This document shows positions 1 through 8,081 of a stretch of DNA of 64,000 nt, piece after piece (positions within the stretch are counted from its first letter, which is position 1; every line of letters starts with the position of its first letter). The stretch lies in assembly GCF_003443535.1 (NCBI RefSeq), contig NZ_CP031946.1, positions 496,001 through 560,000 of the forward strand. The letters are read 5' to 3'. The DNA is from Ruegeria sp. AD91A. GTDB taxonomy: Bacteria > Pseudomonadota > Alphaproteobacteria > Rhodobacterales > Rhodobacteraceae. Under the pieces are notes generated by a model. It saw only the letters and a program-made list of their open reading frames with translations. It did not search any database and was not told the DNA's origin. Both the position numbers and the translations under genes were made by a program.

Positions 1-833
1 AGGGCAATTATGCCAAAGACGAAGGCATCTTTCATGCCGCCATATTCCTGAGGCAATAGTACCAGCATGGCCACCTCGATCGCGCCAAGAAGAAAGCCGC
101 CGAGCACCGCGCCTGGTAGGCTGCCAAAGCCGCCAACCACACAAGCCACAAAAGCCTTGAGCACCGGATTGAATCCCAGATGCGGATCGACCGACCCTCG
201 TCGCGCCATGATAAAGATACATGCCAGCCCAGCCAGAAGACCCGATACCATGAAAGCCACGGCAAATACCCGGTTCGATCTGACGCCGACCATGCGGACC
301 ATCTCAAAATCCAGCGAGGCGGCGCGCATTGCCAGACCCAACGTTGTGCGTTTGAGAAACAGCATCAGGCCGATAATCACCAATACCGTCGTCACTGCTT
401 CGAACACCTGAAGCGAGGACACCTGCACGCCCATCAGTTGCACCGGCCAATCCAGAAAATAAAGTGAGGTGACGGCCACGGGCCGGGGCGACACCACCAA
501 AAGAAACACGTTTTGCAGGATGATAGAAACGCCGAAAGCCGTCAGCAAACCCGTCGTTGGGTCCGCATAGCGGACGGGCCTGAACGCTACCCGTTCCAAC
601 ACCAGCGACATTAGGACCGCCGCGGCAATCGCCCCGCCGATGACGATGAACGGGTTGTTAAGCGCCAGCGCGGCAAAGGCCACCATTGTATAGCCGCCAA
701 CCGCTATCACCTCACCGTGGGCGAAATTTACCAATCCCATGATCGAAAAGACAATTGCCAGACCCAAAGCGATCAGCGCGTATTCCGCCCCGAAGGCCAA
801 GGCGTTCATAACCTGCTGGGTCACATATTCCAT
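1..833 (-). CDS. livH: LivH-type branched-chain amino acid ABC transporter permease (C-terminus outside window)
   Basis: The reading frame starts with ATG at 833 and stays open to base 1, so the C-terminal end lies beyond the left edge. About 277 residues are visible, with several hydrophobic segments. The N-terminal part carries the LivH-type stretch LVNFAHGEVIAVGGY, typical of inner-membrane permeases of the hydrophobic amino acid uptake (HAAT) family. It begins one base after the LivF stop, so translational coupling is likely. It would form the membrane channel with a LivM partner that is presumably just outside the window. The true substrate need not be leucine or valine, because the operon also holds amide hydrolases. 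Confidence 0.93.
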   Translation of the reverse strand, partial: MEYVTQQVMNALAFGAEYALIALGLAIVFSIMGLVNFAHGEVIAVGGYTMVAFAALALNNPFIVIGGAIAAAVLMSLVLERVAFRPVRYADPTTGLLTAFGVSIILQNVFLLVVSPRPVAVTSLYFLDWPVQLMGVQVSSLQVFEAVTTVLVIIGLMLFLKRTTLGLAMRAASLDFEMVRMVGVRSNRVFAVAFMVSGLLAGLACIFIMARRGSVDPHLGFNPVLKAFVACVVGGFGSLPGAVLGGFLLGAIEVAMLVLLPQEYGGMKDAFVFGIIA

Positions 834-834
834 A

Positions 835-1539
835 TCAGGCGATCCCCGTGAGTTCTGTCATTAGCGCGCTGCTTTGGCCCAGTGTCTCTTTAGTACCTTC
901 CGCCACGATTCGCCCGTTGTTCAGAAGATAGGCGTAATCTGACAGGCGTAGCGCCTGTGTTGCGTTCTGTTCCACCAGCAGGATTGTCATGCCTTCGGCC
1001 TTCAGCTGATCGATCATCTGGAAGATCTGGCTGACGATTTTCGGGGCCAGCCCGAGGCTGGGTTCGTCCAGTAGCAGGATCTTGGGGCGGGTCATCAGCG
1101 CACGGGAGATGGCCAGCATCTGCTGTTCACCGCCGGACAAAGTGCCAGCCAACTGGTCGCGGCGTTCACCCAAGATCGGAAAGGTTTCAAGCCAGCGGGT
1201 TATATCGGCCTCCTTGCCATCGCGGTCCGGGCGGGTCGCGCCGCCGAGAACCAGATTTTCCGCGACACTCAGGTTCGAGAAAATCCGCCGCCCCTCGGGG
1301 GCCACGGACATGCCTGCCTGTACCCGGGATTCCACCGGCAGGGCCGATATGTCGGCCCCATGGAACGCAATCCGTCCCGACGATCGGGCCACGCCCATCA
1401 GCGCCGAAATGGTCGAGGTCTTGCCCGCCCCGTTCGGGCCCAGCAAGGACACGCAGCGCCCTTTGTCCACGGCAAAAGAGATGCCGTGCACGGCCTCTAT
1501 CGGGCCGTGGGTTACTATCAGGTTTTCTACTTTCAGCAT
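835..1539 (-). CDS. livF: LivF-type ABC transporter ATP-binding protein
   Basis: Cytoplasmic ATPase of the Liv-type importer. From the ATG at 1539 (234 aa) the Walker A motif GPNGAGKTS lies near residues 34-42, the signature LSGGEQQ near 134-140, and Walker B ILLLDEP near 154-160. The size and the APEGRRIFSNLSVAENL segment fit LivF rather than LivG. A TTG at 1590 would add 17 residues rich in Pro and Gly. Neither start has a clear Shine-Dalgarno sequence; I prefer the ATG because LivF proteins normally begin close to such an MLKVENL stretch. It sits between the binding-protein gene and livH in a tightly packed operon. Confidence 0.92.
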   Translation of the reverse strand: MLKVENLIVTHGPIEAVHGISFAVDKGRCVSLLGPNGAGKTSTISALMGVARSSGRIAFHGADISALPVESRVQAGMSVAPEGRRIFSNLSVAENLVLGGATRPDRDGKEADITRWLETFPILGERRDQLAGTLSGGEQQMLAISRALMTRPKILLLDEPSLGLAPKIVSQIFQMIDQLKAEGMTILLVEQNATQALRLSDYAYLLNNGRIVAEGTKETLGQSSALMTELTGIA

Positions 1540-1580
1540 CGGTTCAGGGCCGGGCGCGGGACACGCACCCGGCTGAGTAC

Positions 1581-2735
1581 TCAGTTCCAATCCCGCGGTG
1601 TGTTTTCCGGGATTTCATTCGAGATCAGAACCCGCTTGCCATCCTTGAAGCCGATCACCGGGATCGTGCGTTGGGCGTAAGTCTTGGTATCCTTGAACGA
1701 AATGCTGTCTACCGTCATAACCGGGATGGAATCGGCATTGCGGATCGTTTCAGCAATGACCGCAGGGTCGGAGCTGCCCGAGGTTTCGACCGCCCAGGCA
1801 ACGGCTTTCACCGTATCAGCACCGGTAGCCGGGAACAGGCCGGGCACGTCGTGGCCAAGTTCCTTGCAATCAGCCATAAACTTCACCACCGCGCTTTCGT
1901 CGTGGCTGGGGGCCAGTGTCGCGAAGAACACCTTGTCCAGAATGGACGGATCATCTGCAGCAACTGCATCCAAAGACGGGTCATCAAACCCATCGGAGCC
2001 CACGACCCAGGCATCGATTCCTGCGCTGCGCAGTTGGCGCACCAGAACACCGATATCGGGCATGATCGACGAGATATAGACGGCGTCAATCCCTTCTCCC
2101 AGCGCCTTCATATCAGCGATCTGCGGAGACCAATCGGATGTTCCGAAGCTGAAGTTCATCTTGGCAAGAACTTTGCCACCGCCTTCTTCGATCACATCGC
2201 CGAACCACAACGGTGTGCGCGCGGACCACGAACCGCCTTCGTCCGAGGTTAGCAAAACGACGTTTTTGACGCCCTGACTCAGCGCATAATTTGCGGCGGC
2301 TGTTGCCGTAAATGGATCAGGTGATACGCCGGTAAAAAAGTTGTCGACGATGCCTGCGTGCATCTCGACCTGCGTGGATTGCGGTTGGAAGATCGACACG
2401 CCATAAGGCTGGGCGATCTGCGCCACCGGGATCATCGTGTCTGAAAACGGCGTGGTGCCCAGCATCACGACACCTTCGTCCAGAAACTTCTGCGCCAGTG
2501 AGATCGCTGCCTGCGTATCGCCTGCAGAATCCTGCACCAGCACTTCGATTTTCTTGCCGCCAGCGCCGCCTTCTGCATTGATCATATCCGCCATACAGCG
2601 CGCGCCTAGGTATTCGGAATAAATTGCCAGATCACCGGTCATCGGCACACCCAGCCCGATCTTGATCGTATCCTCTGCTACAGCCGGAAGCGCCAGGCTC
2701 ATGGCGGTCAGAGTGGTAAGGGTCAACTTCTTCAT
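1581..2735 (-). CDS. Liv-type periplasmic substrate-binding protein (Peripla_BP_6)
   Basis: A 384-residue exported binding protein for the adjacent Liv-type importer. The ATG at 2735 follows AGGAGAGAGAGT, a strong ribosome-binding site, and gives the signal peptide MKKLTLTTLTAMSLALPAVA. The mature part begins EDTIKIGLGVPMTGD and continues with GARCMADMINAEGG, the usual opening of amino-acid/amide receptors of this family. An in-frame ATG further upstream at 2768 lacks such a site. The gene lies between livG and livF. Its ligand cannot be read from the sequence; the neighbouring amidohydrolases suggest an amide or N-acyl amino acid rather than a plain branched-chain amino acid. Confidence 0.9.
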   Translation of the reverse strand: MKKLTLTTLTAMSLALPAVAEDTIKIGLGVPMTGDLAIYSEYLGARCMADMINAEGGAGGKKIEVLVQDSAGDTQAAISLAQKFLDEGVVMLGTTPFSDTMIPVAQIAQPYGVSIFQPQSTQVEMHAGIVDNFFTGVSPDPFTATAAANYALSQGVKNVVLLTSDEGGSWSARTPLWFGDVIEEGGGKVLAKMNFSFGTSDWSPQIADMKALGEGIDAVYISSIMPDIGVLVRQLRSAGIDAWVVGSDGFDDPSLDAVAADDPSILDKVFFATLAPSHDESAVVKFMADCKELGHDVPGLFPATGADTVKAVAWAVETSGSSDPAVIAETIRNADSIPVMTVDSISFKDTKTYAQRTIPVIGFKDGKRVLISNEIPENTPRDWN

Positions 2736-2764
2736 ACTCTCTCTCCTGTTGAAAGCCGCCTGCA

Positions 2765-3475
2765 TCACGCGGCCTGTTCATCGGTTTCGCCAAGATAAGC
2801 GTCGATAACCTCTTGGTTCTTGGTTATCTCTTTGGGCGCGCCTTCGGCGATGACGATGCCCATGTTCAAAACGGTGATCCTGTCACACAGCGACATGATG
2901 AATTTCAGATCGTGGTCGATGACCAGGATGGCGCAGTCCGTATGGGCCCGAACCCAGGTCAGCGACCGGCCCAGAGCGTCGGTTTCCTGTTCGTTCATTC
3001 CTGCGGCGGGCTCATCCAGCATCAAGACGCGCGGATTCAGGGCCAGCGCACGCACAATCTCAAGACGGCGAAGCTGCCCGTAGGCCAGCGAGCCCGCGCT
3101 TTGGTTCAATTTGTCCGACAGGCCAAATTCCGTGATTGCCGGTTCCACAATCGCAGCGCCCCTCCCGGAATAGCGGGCCACGTCGATATTCTGGGCGACG
3201 CTGAGGCTGGGAAAGATCCGAAGGTTCTGGAAAGTCCGTGCCACCCCCAGCGCAGCGCGTTCATGCGCGCGCAGTCGGTCCAGCGGCTCGCCATCCAGCG
3301 ACAGGCTGCCCGCTGAATGGGTCAGCAAGCCCGAAATCAGGTTCACCAACGTCGTCTTGCCCGCCCCGTTGGGTCCGATCAGGCCACGCACTTCACCCGA
3401 GGCGACGGACATGGACACACCCGCGATCGCGTGGACCCCGCCGAAAGTCTTGGTGATGCCTTTCAGGTCAAGCAC
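2765..3475 (-). CDS. livG: LivG-type ABC transporter ATP-binding protein
   Basis: Second ATPase of the Liv-type importer, 236 aa. I chose the GTG at 3475 because GAGGAG lies eight bases upstream and the protein then starts MLDLKGITKTFGG, as in LivG. The longer frame reading back to 3550 would add residues that overlap the upstream hydrolase gene. Walker A GPNGAGKTT is at about residues 34-42, the LivG-style signature AYGQLRRLEIVRAL in the middle, and Walker B VLMLDEPAAGMN follows. The start overlaps the stop of the upstream hydrolase gene by a few bases, so the two are translationally coupled. Confidence 0.93.
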   Translation of the reverse strand: MLDLKGITKTFGGVHAIAGVSMSVASGEVRGLIGPNGAGKTTLVNLISGLLTHSAGSLSLDGEPLDRLRAHERAALGVARTFQNLRIFPSLSVAQNIDVARYSGRGAAIVEPAITEFGLSDKLNQSAGSLAYGQLRRLEIVRALALNPRVLMLDEPAAGMNEQETDALGRSLTWVRAHTDCAILVIDHDLKFIMSLCDRITVLNMGIVIAEGAPKEITKNQEVIDAYLGETDEQAA

Positions 3476-4109
3476 GCGACAGCTCCTCGACCAGTTCGGC
3501 GGTGGTGACCTGCCGGCAATAGCCTTTGATTGTACGCAGGGAATTTTCATGGCGTTCGGGCGTATAGGTCAGACACGCATCGGCGACCTGCGTCACCAAA
3601 TAGCCCAGATCGCAAGCATCCCGGATCGCGCTCTCGACGCATTGATCAGTGACAAGGCCTGCCAGAACCACCTGCCGGACGCCCAAATTGCGCAGGATGT
3701 AGTCAATATGCGTGGACACAAAGACCGAAGATGAGGATTTGGGCAGTACGATCTCATCCCCCACGGGTGCGATCTGATCGATCACCTTTCCATCCCAACT
3801 GCCCTTGGGAACGTGAAAGCCGGTGATCTTGTAATCCAGCGACCGGTCGCGCCCGTCCAGTGTCAGGCTTTCGATATTGGTATACATGACCTCGACCCCG
3901 GCATTGCGGCAGGCAGCCTGAATGGCCTGCATGTTGGGGATCACGCGGGTGTTCAGCTGATCAAAAAACCAGCCGTATTTCCGCTGAAACTCGGCCTCTG
4001 GCAGGTCCTTGAATTCTGCCCCGTCACGGTGGGCCGAGAAATTCTGCACATCGATGAACACAAGCGCGGACTGCGGCGGGATCAGCGCGACACTACGAGT
4101 CAGAGTCAT
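3468..4109 (-). CDS. Isochorismatase-fold cysteine hydrolase
   Basis: A 213-residue cytoplasmic hydrolase of the isochorismatase-like family. The catalytic triad is visible: Asp20 in VFIDVQN, Lys124 in VLPKSSSSVF, and Cys157 in GLVTDQCVESA. Family members with Cys, such as N-carbamoylsarcosine amidase, ureidoacrylate amidase and nicotinamidase, hydrolyse amides or ureido groups, so amide hydrolysis is the likely reaction. It overlaps the N-formylglutamate-amidohydrolase-like gene by ATGA at 4106-4109 and is followed directly by livG, so enzyme and transporter are co-expressed. The exact substrate is unknown; the name RutB would be an over-call because no other rut genes are present. Confidence 0.88.
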   Translation of the reverse strand: MTLTRSVALIPPQSALVFIDVQNFSAHRDGAEFKDLPEAEFQRKYGWFFDQLNTRVIPNMQAIQAACRNAGVEVMYTNIESLTLDGRDRSLDYKITGFHVPKGSWDGKVIDQIAPVGDEIVLPKSSSSVFVSTHIDYILRNLGVRQVVLAGLVTDQCVESAIRDACDLGYLVTQVADACLTYTPERHENSLRTIKGYCRQVTTAELVEELSRA

Positions 4110-4879
4110 GGCTCGGTCCTCAATACATTGATGAAGGCATCCGCCAGAAGCTGCGCCCAGTCTGCTGCGCCTTGTTTATCGCGGATCAGGTCGTTGCGGA
4201 TTTCGACCAGAGAATGCGCCAGACCGCGTGGTTCGACAAAATGCGGAATAAACCAGTCGCTGTCACCGTCGATCTGGTAGGGCTGGTTCAGTGCCAACTG
4301 CAGGTCAGGACGTCTGTCGAAGATATGATCGATGATTGCCTGCCCCGTTGGCTGGTCTGTGCGTGTCAGGAAACCTGCATGCCAAGGCCTGCCTCCACCT
4401 GCAACATTCGGAGTGAAAGAATGGATCGACACGGCCAATCTCCGCGGAACTCGGTCGAGCATGTTTTCGATGGCGGCATTTAACGGCGCCACAATCTCGT
4501 TTTGTCGCGCAACCCGCTCGGGTGCGGTCAGGTTCAGATTCGCCGGAATCCGCTCGCCAAAACTGTGCGGCGGGATCGAATCCGGGGCATCCAGGGGCCG
4601 ATTGCAGTCAATGACCAGTCGGGAATAACGCTGCAAGATCAATGGGGCTTGCAAATGTCCTGCCAGCTGCCGCGCCACTGCTTCGGCTCCAATGTCCCAG
4701 CCCCGATGGCTAGACTGCACCTCTTCCGAAACACCGAGATCGCCCAGCTTTTGCGGGATCTCTCGGCCTGCGTGCTCGCATAGCAAAACCACCGGGGCGG
4801 CGCTGTCTCGATTCACCCATTCCACCGGGGCGGGATCCCCTGAGACCAGCAGGTTTTCGGTTGCGGCGGAAGTACTCAT
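4106..4879 (-). CDS. N-formylglutamate amidohydrolase family protein
   Basis: A 257-residue protein of the N-formylglutamate amidohydrolase family, the predicted branch related to HutG (COG3931-like). Family motifs seen are CEHAG near residues 34-38, SSHRGWDIG near 57-65, SRLVIDCNRP near 86-95, and SIHSFTP in the middle; these include the likely metal and substrate ligands. The ATG at 4879 is preferred to one seven codons upstream because the family usually starts near this point. It is the first gene of the leftward operon and faces the RpiR regulator. No hut genes are nearby, so a role in histidine breakdown is unlikely; removal of an N-acyl group from a glutamate-like intermediate is an inference. 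Confidence 0.87.
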   Translation of the reverse strand: MSTSAATENLLVSGDPAPVEWVNRDSAAPVVLLCEHAGREIPQKLGDLGVSEEVQSSHRGWDIGAEAVARQLAGHLQAPLILQRYSRLVIDCNRPLDAPDSIPPHSFGERIPANLNLTAPERVARQNEIVAPLNAAIENMLDRVPRRLAVSIHSFTPNVAGGGRPWHAGFLTRTDQPTGQAIIDHIFDRRPDLQLALNQPYQIDGDSDWFIPHFVEPRGLAHSLVEIRNDLIRDKQGAADWAQLLADAFINVLRTEP

Positions 4880-4904
4880 GCGGCCTACGTTAAAGAACAA
4901 ATTT

Positions 4905-4937
4905 TTTCAGAGTCAACAAAAAATAGATTGACTGAAA
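4905..4937. promoter_or_regulatory. Imperfect inverted repeat between divergent operons, possible RpiR operator
   Basis: TTTCAGAGTCAA at 4905-4916 faces TTGACTGAAA at 4928-4937 across an A-rich spacer. The arms match except for a two-base insertion. The repeat sits in the short AT-rich gap between the leftward hydrolase operon and the rightward regulator gene, where a shared operator is expected. Assignment to the RpiR protein is inference from position. Confidence 0.45.
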
Positions 4938-4978
4938 TTTTCCTTCCATGCAATTCCTTCAGAACAGGAGGTATCCGC

Positions 4979-5827
4979 TTGCTCATTAGGCAACGAATAG
5001 AAGCCACGGCAGAAAGCATGACCGCAGGCGAGCGCAAGCTGGCCGCCGCCTTGCTGAGCGACTATCCCTATGCGGGCCTTGTCTCGATCCAGGAACTGGC
5101 CCGACGGGCCGAAGTTTCGGCCCCATCGATCTCGCGGTTTGTGATCAAGATCGGATTGGGCGGGTATCAGGAGTTTCAGCGCGCGCTACTTTCCGAACTG
5201 AAGGAAGGGGAACGGTCTCCGACCGATCTGCACGGGGAAGGACGTAGCGTGGATGGTGGCTTCCTACGAGATTTTATTGCAAGGGCCTCGTCCCAGATGG
5301 CGTTGTCGGCAGAAGGTATTACCGAGGCGCAGTTTCAACGCATCTGTACCCTGCTGAGTCAGCCAAAGAGAGATGTTTACACGCTGGGTGGACGGATTAG
5401 TGACACCATTGCCCAGCACCTGTCTTTTCACCTGCGCCAGACCCGCAGCGGCGTTTATCATCTTCCTGCCAACAACGAGGTTTGGCCCGAATACCTGCTG
5501 CGGATGAAGTCTGCGGATACCCTGTTTCTTGTTGACTTTCGACGCTATCAACCAGCGCTGGCGCGGTTGGCAGCCACGGCGGCACAGGAACGCGGGGTGC
5601 GGGTTGTTCTGATGACGGACAAGTGGCTTTCCCCGATATCCCGCTACGCCGCTGAAATCTTGCCGGTGCCAATCGAAAGCGGCACACTCTGGGACACATA
5701 TACCGCGGCTCTTGCGGTAATCGAGGCGCTTGTGACCCGCGTCGCCGAAGATAACTGGGAGCAGACCAAGTCACGTATCGAAGCCTGGGATGCCATGCGA
5801 TCCCACAATCAGGATGCAAATTCATGA
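4979..5827 (+). CDS. MurR/RpiR family transcriptional regulator
   Basis: A 282-residue regulator with an N-terminal RpiR-type helix-turn-helix (SIQELARRAEVSAPSISRF) and a C-terminal SIS domain (VYTLGGRISDTIAQHL to about residue 245) that normally senses a phosphorylated sugar or related ligand. I chose the TTG at 4979 because AGGAGG lies seven bases upstream, while the frame continuing back to 4928 has no such site and would run through the putative operator. It overlaps the following ligase gene by ATGA and is divergent from the hydrolase/Liv operon, so it probably controls both. In this group RpiR proteins often regulate amine or amino-acid catabolism as well as sugars. Confidence 0.9.
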   Translation: MLIRQRIEATAESMTAGERKLAAALLSDYPYAGLVSIQELARRAEVSAPSISRFVIKIGLGGYQEFQRALLSELKEGERSPTDLHGEGRSVDGGFLRDFIARASSQMALSAEGITEAQFQRICTLLSQPKRDVYTLGGRISDTIAQHLSFHLRQTRSGVYHLPANNEVWPEYLLRMKSADTLFLVDFRRYQPALARLAATAAQERGVRVVLMTDKWLSPISRYAAEILPVPIESGTLWDTYTAALAVIEALVTRVAEDNWEQTKSRIEAWDAMRSHNQDANS

Positions 5828-7137
5828 TGCCCAAGACGCCATTGATCTTCGTCGCCACTTCCGATCTTGCCGGAAAACTGCGGGGTAAGGCCTTTCCAGC
5901 CGATCAACTGAACAAACGGCTGCAACGCGGGGTGGGATGGACGCCAACCAATGTTCAGATCAACTGCTTCGACGGGATCGCTGAAAGCCCTTTCGGCGCA
6001 TTGGGTGACCTGCTGCTGATACCGGACGCGACCGCTGAGGCGAAAGTGGAGTTTGGTGAACATCCTGGGCTGCACTTCCATATGGGCGATATTGTCACTC
6101 TGGAGGGTGAGCCGTGGGATTTCTGCACGCGTGGCTTGCTGAAGGTCGCACTGGAGCGGCTGCATAAAGCAAGCGGTGCGCGTCTGCTTGCCGCTTTCGA
6201 ACACGAGTTTCAATTAAAAAGAGAACCGCCACTGTCCAATGAGGCCTATGGGCATCGTGGGTTCAGCCTGCAGCGCGACCTGTGCGAGACGCTGATCGCG
6301 GCGATTTCACAAGTCGGGTTAAAACCGGACTCGATCATGAAAGAATACGGAGCAAACCAATATGAAGTCGTGATCGGCCCGGAATTGGGTGTGCGGGCCG
6401 CTGACGCTGCTGTCATGATACGCGAATTGACTTACGCCACCGCTCACGCCCACGGTGAACAGGCTACTTTCACACCTATCCGCAACGTTGAGGGCGTCGG
6501 CAACGGGGTGCATATCCATATGAGTTTTGTTGACGATAAGGGCGAGCCGCTGACCTACAGCGCGGATGGATCGTCCGGTATGTCCGAACTTACGAGTGCA
6601 TTCGCTGCCGGTGTTCTAAAGTATTTAGAGGCGATATTGGCGCTGACTGCACCGTCGGTGATATCATACGCACGCCTTACTCCGCATCGTTGGTCTGCAG
6701 CTTTCAACAATCTAGGATTCCGGGATCGTGAGGCGTCATTGCGGATTTGTCCGGTGACGGCCAAAGATCCGGTCTCGGTTGCGCGGCAGTTCAACATCGA
6801 ATACCGCGCAGCAGACGCGGCTGCTTCGCCACATCTGGCATTGGCGGCGATTGTCATGGCCGGAACGCAAGGGATCGAAGAAGGGTTGTCTGCACCGCTC
6901 CCAACCGAAGAGGATCTTTCTCTTTTGAACGCCGCAGAGTTGAAAAAGAGAGGCCTCGTGCGTTTGCCTCAGACTTTGGAAGAATCGTTGGACCTGTTTG
7001 TGACCAACCCGGTAGCAACAAGCTGGTTCCCAGACGGGTTTGCGGAAGTCTATCAAGCGCATAAACAGTTCGAGATTGCAAAAACCGCCGACTTGGACAC
7101 AGATGCATGCTGCTGCTTGTACGAAGAAACATATTAG
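5824..7137 (+). CDS. Glutamine synthetase family protein (gamma-glutamyl ligase-like)
   Basis: A 437-residue cytoplasmic ligase of the glutamine synthetase fold. Visible family blocks are LLAAFEHEFQL (metal-binding glutamate), GNGVHIHMSF (catalytic His region), SYARLTPHRWSAAFNNLGF and EYRAADAAASPHLALAAI. The usual NRxAxIRIP block reads DREASLRICP, a departure from housekeeping GlnA and closer to PuuA/GlnA3-type enzymes that attach glutamate to amines. Its start overlaps the RpiR stop (ATGA), so regulator and ligase are coupled. It probably makes a gamma-glutamyl adduct or performs a similar ATP-dependent amidation in the pathway encoded by the divergent operon. The C-terminus ends with an unusual ACCC run. 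Confidence 0.88.
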   Translation: MMPKTPLIFVATSDLAGKLRGKAFPADQLNKRLQRGVGWTPTNVQINCFDGIAESPFGALGDLLLIPDATAEAKVEFGEHPGLHFHMGDIVTLEGEPWDFCTRGLLKVALERLHKASGARLLAAFEHEFQLKREPPLSNEAYGHRGFSLQRDLCETLIAAISQVGLKPDSIMKEYGANQYEVVIGPELGVRAADAAVMIRELTYATAHAHGEQATFTPIRNVEGVGNGVHIHMSFVDDKGEPLTYSADGSSGMSELTSAFAAGVLKYLEAILALTAPSVISYARLTPHRWSAAFNNLGFRDREASLRICPVTAKDPVSVARQFNIEYRAADAAASPHLALAAIVMAGTQGIEEGLSAPLPTEEDLSLLNAAELKKRGLVRLPQTLEESLDLFVTNPVATSWFPDGFAEVYQAHKQFEIAKTADLDTDACCCLYEETY

Positions 7138-7263
7138 AGCCAAGAAGCTTGCGCATCAGAGATTGGCCACACACAGACGATTTAGACGTTCGGTGAGTAA
7201 TCACTGACGTCTAGCCCGAACGTGCTCTGACGACCGTGAAATTAGTTTCCAAATTGCCCAAAT

Positions 7264-8081
7264 GGTCTTGTCAGAAGAACTTTGCTTGAGCGGGTTAGGG
7301 GTGTTGCGTAGCTTTTGCCCATGACCAGACCTGCCTCTTTCAAATACTTTAAAACCAGTCCCGAGATCATCCGCCTTGCAGTGATGCTGTACATCCGTTT
7401 CCCGCTCTCGCTTCGGAATGTCGAAGATTTGTTGCACGAGCGAGGCATCGACGTGAGCCACGAAACTGTCCGATATTGGTGGAACAGGTTTGGCCCGATG
7501 TTTGCTGCTGAGATAAGGCGGAAGCGTGTTCAGCAGCTGCGCGCGTTCTCCAAATGGCAGTGGCACGTTGACGAGGTTTTCGTGAAGGTGAATAGTAAGC
7601 GGCATTATCTTTGGCGGGCTGTTGATCACGAAGGTGAAGTGCTTGAGGCCGTTGTCACAAAACGCCGAAACAAAGCTGCAGCACTGAAATTCCTCAAGAA
7701 ATTGATGAAGCGCCACGGTAAAGCGGAAAACGTCGTCACGGATCGCTTCGCCTCATACAGAGCCGCGCTCAGAGAGCTGGGCGCGCTCAAAAAACAACAG
7801 ACGGGCAGGTGGCTCAACAACCGCGTTGAGAATTCCCACCTTCCTTTCCGTCGACGCGAACGCGCGATGCAGCGTTTCAGGCGCATGCGAAGTTTACAGA
7901 AATTCGCCTCCGTCCATTCCTCCGTCTACAACCACTTCAACCAGGAAAGATCGCTCGCAAGCAGAGATACCTTCAGGCTGACCCGCGCCGCCGCTCTTAG
8001 CGAGTGGCGTCAACTTTGTTCCGGATAGGTTCGCAGTTTCCGCGGCAAACTGAGACTGGTTCGAATTCGTCTGACAGCACC
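7264..8081 (+). mobile_element. IS6-family insertion sequence, copy 1 (intact)
   Basis: The element is 818 bp, the usual IS6/IS26 size. The left end starts GGTCTTGTCAGAAGAA; the right end read inward starts GGTGCTGTCAGACGAA, giving an imperfect terminal inverted repeat with 13 of 16 positions matching. It contains a single full-length transposase gene. The 8 bases on each side (GCCCAAAT and GCCACTCA) do not match, so no target duplication is visible. A second, deleted copy lies at 27925-28630 in the same orientation. Confidence 0.88.
7321..8028 (+). CDS. IS6-family DDE transposase
   Basis: A 235-residue transposase that would cut and join the ends of its IS. Likely catalytic acidic residues are Asp84 in WHVDEVFVKV, Asp141 in VTDRFASYRAAL, and Glu170 in NNRVENSHLPFRRRER. 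The N-terminal helix-turn-helix region with VSHETVRYWW is typical of the IS6 family. I chose the ATG at 7321 over a TTG two codons upstream. The frame is uninterrupted, so this copy could be active. It shows strong nucleotide identity to the broken copy at 27982. Confidence 0.95.
   Translation: MTRPASFKYFKTSPEIIRLAVMLYIRFPLSLRNVEDLLHERGIDVSHETVRYWWNRFGPMFAAEIRRKRVQQLRAFSKWQWHVDEVFVKVNSKRHYLWRAVDHEGEVLEAVVTKRRNKAAALKFLKKLMKRHGKAENVVTDRFASYRAALRELGALKKQQTGRWLNNRVENSHLPFRRRERAMQRFRRMRSLQKFASVHSSVYNHFNQERSLASRDTFRLTRAAALSEWRQLCSG

Noticed and set aside
3468..4109. Naming the cysteine hydrolase RutB or nicotinamidase
   Set aside because: No other rut or NAD-salvage genes nearby; the family is too broad to assign the substrate from the triad alone.
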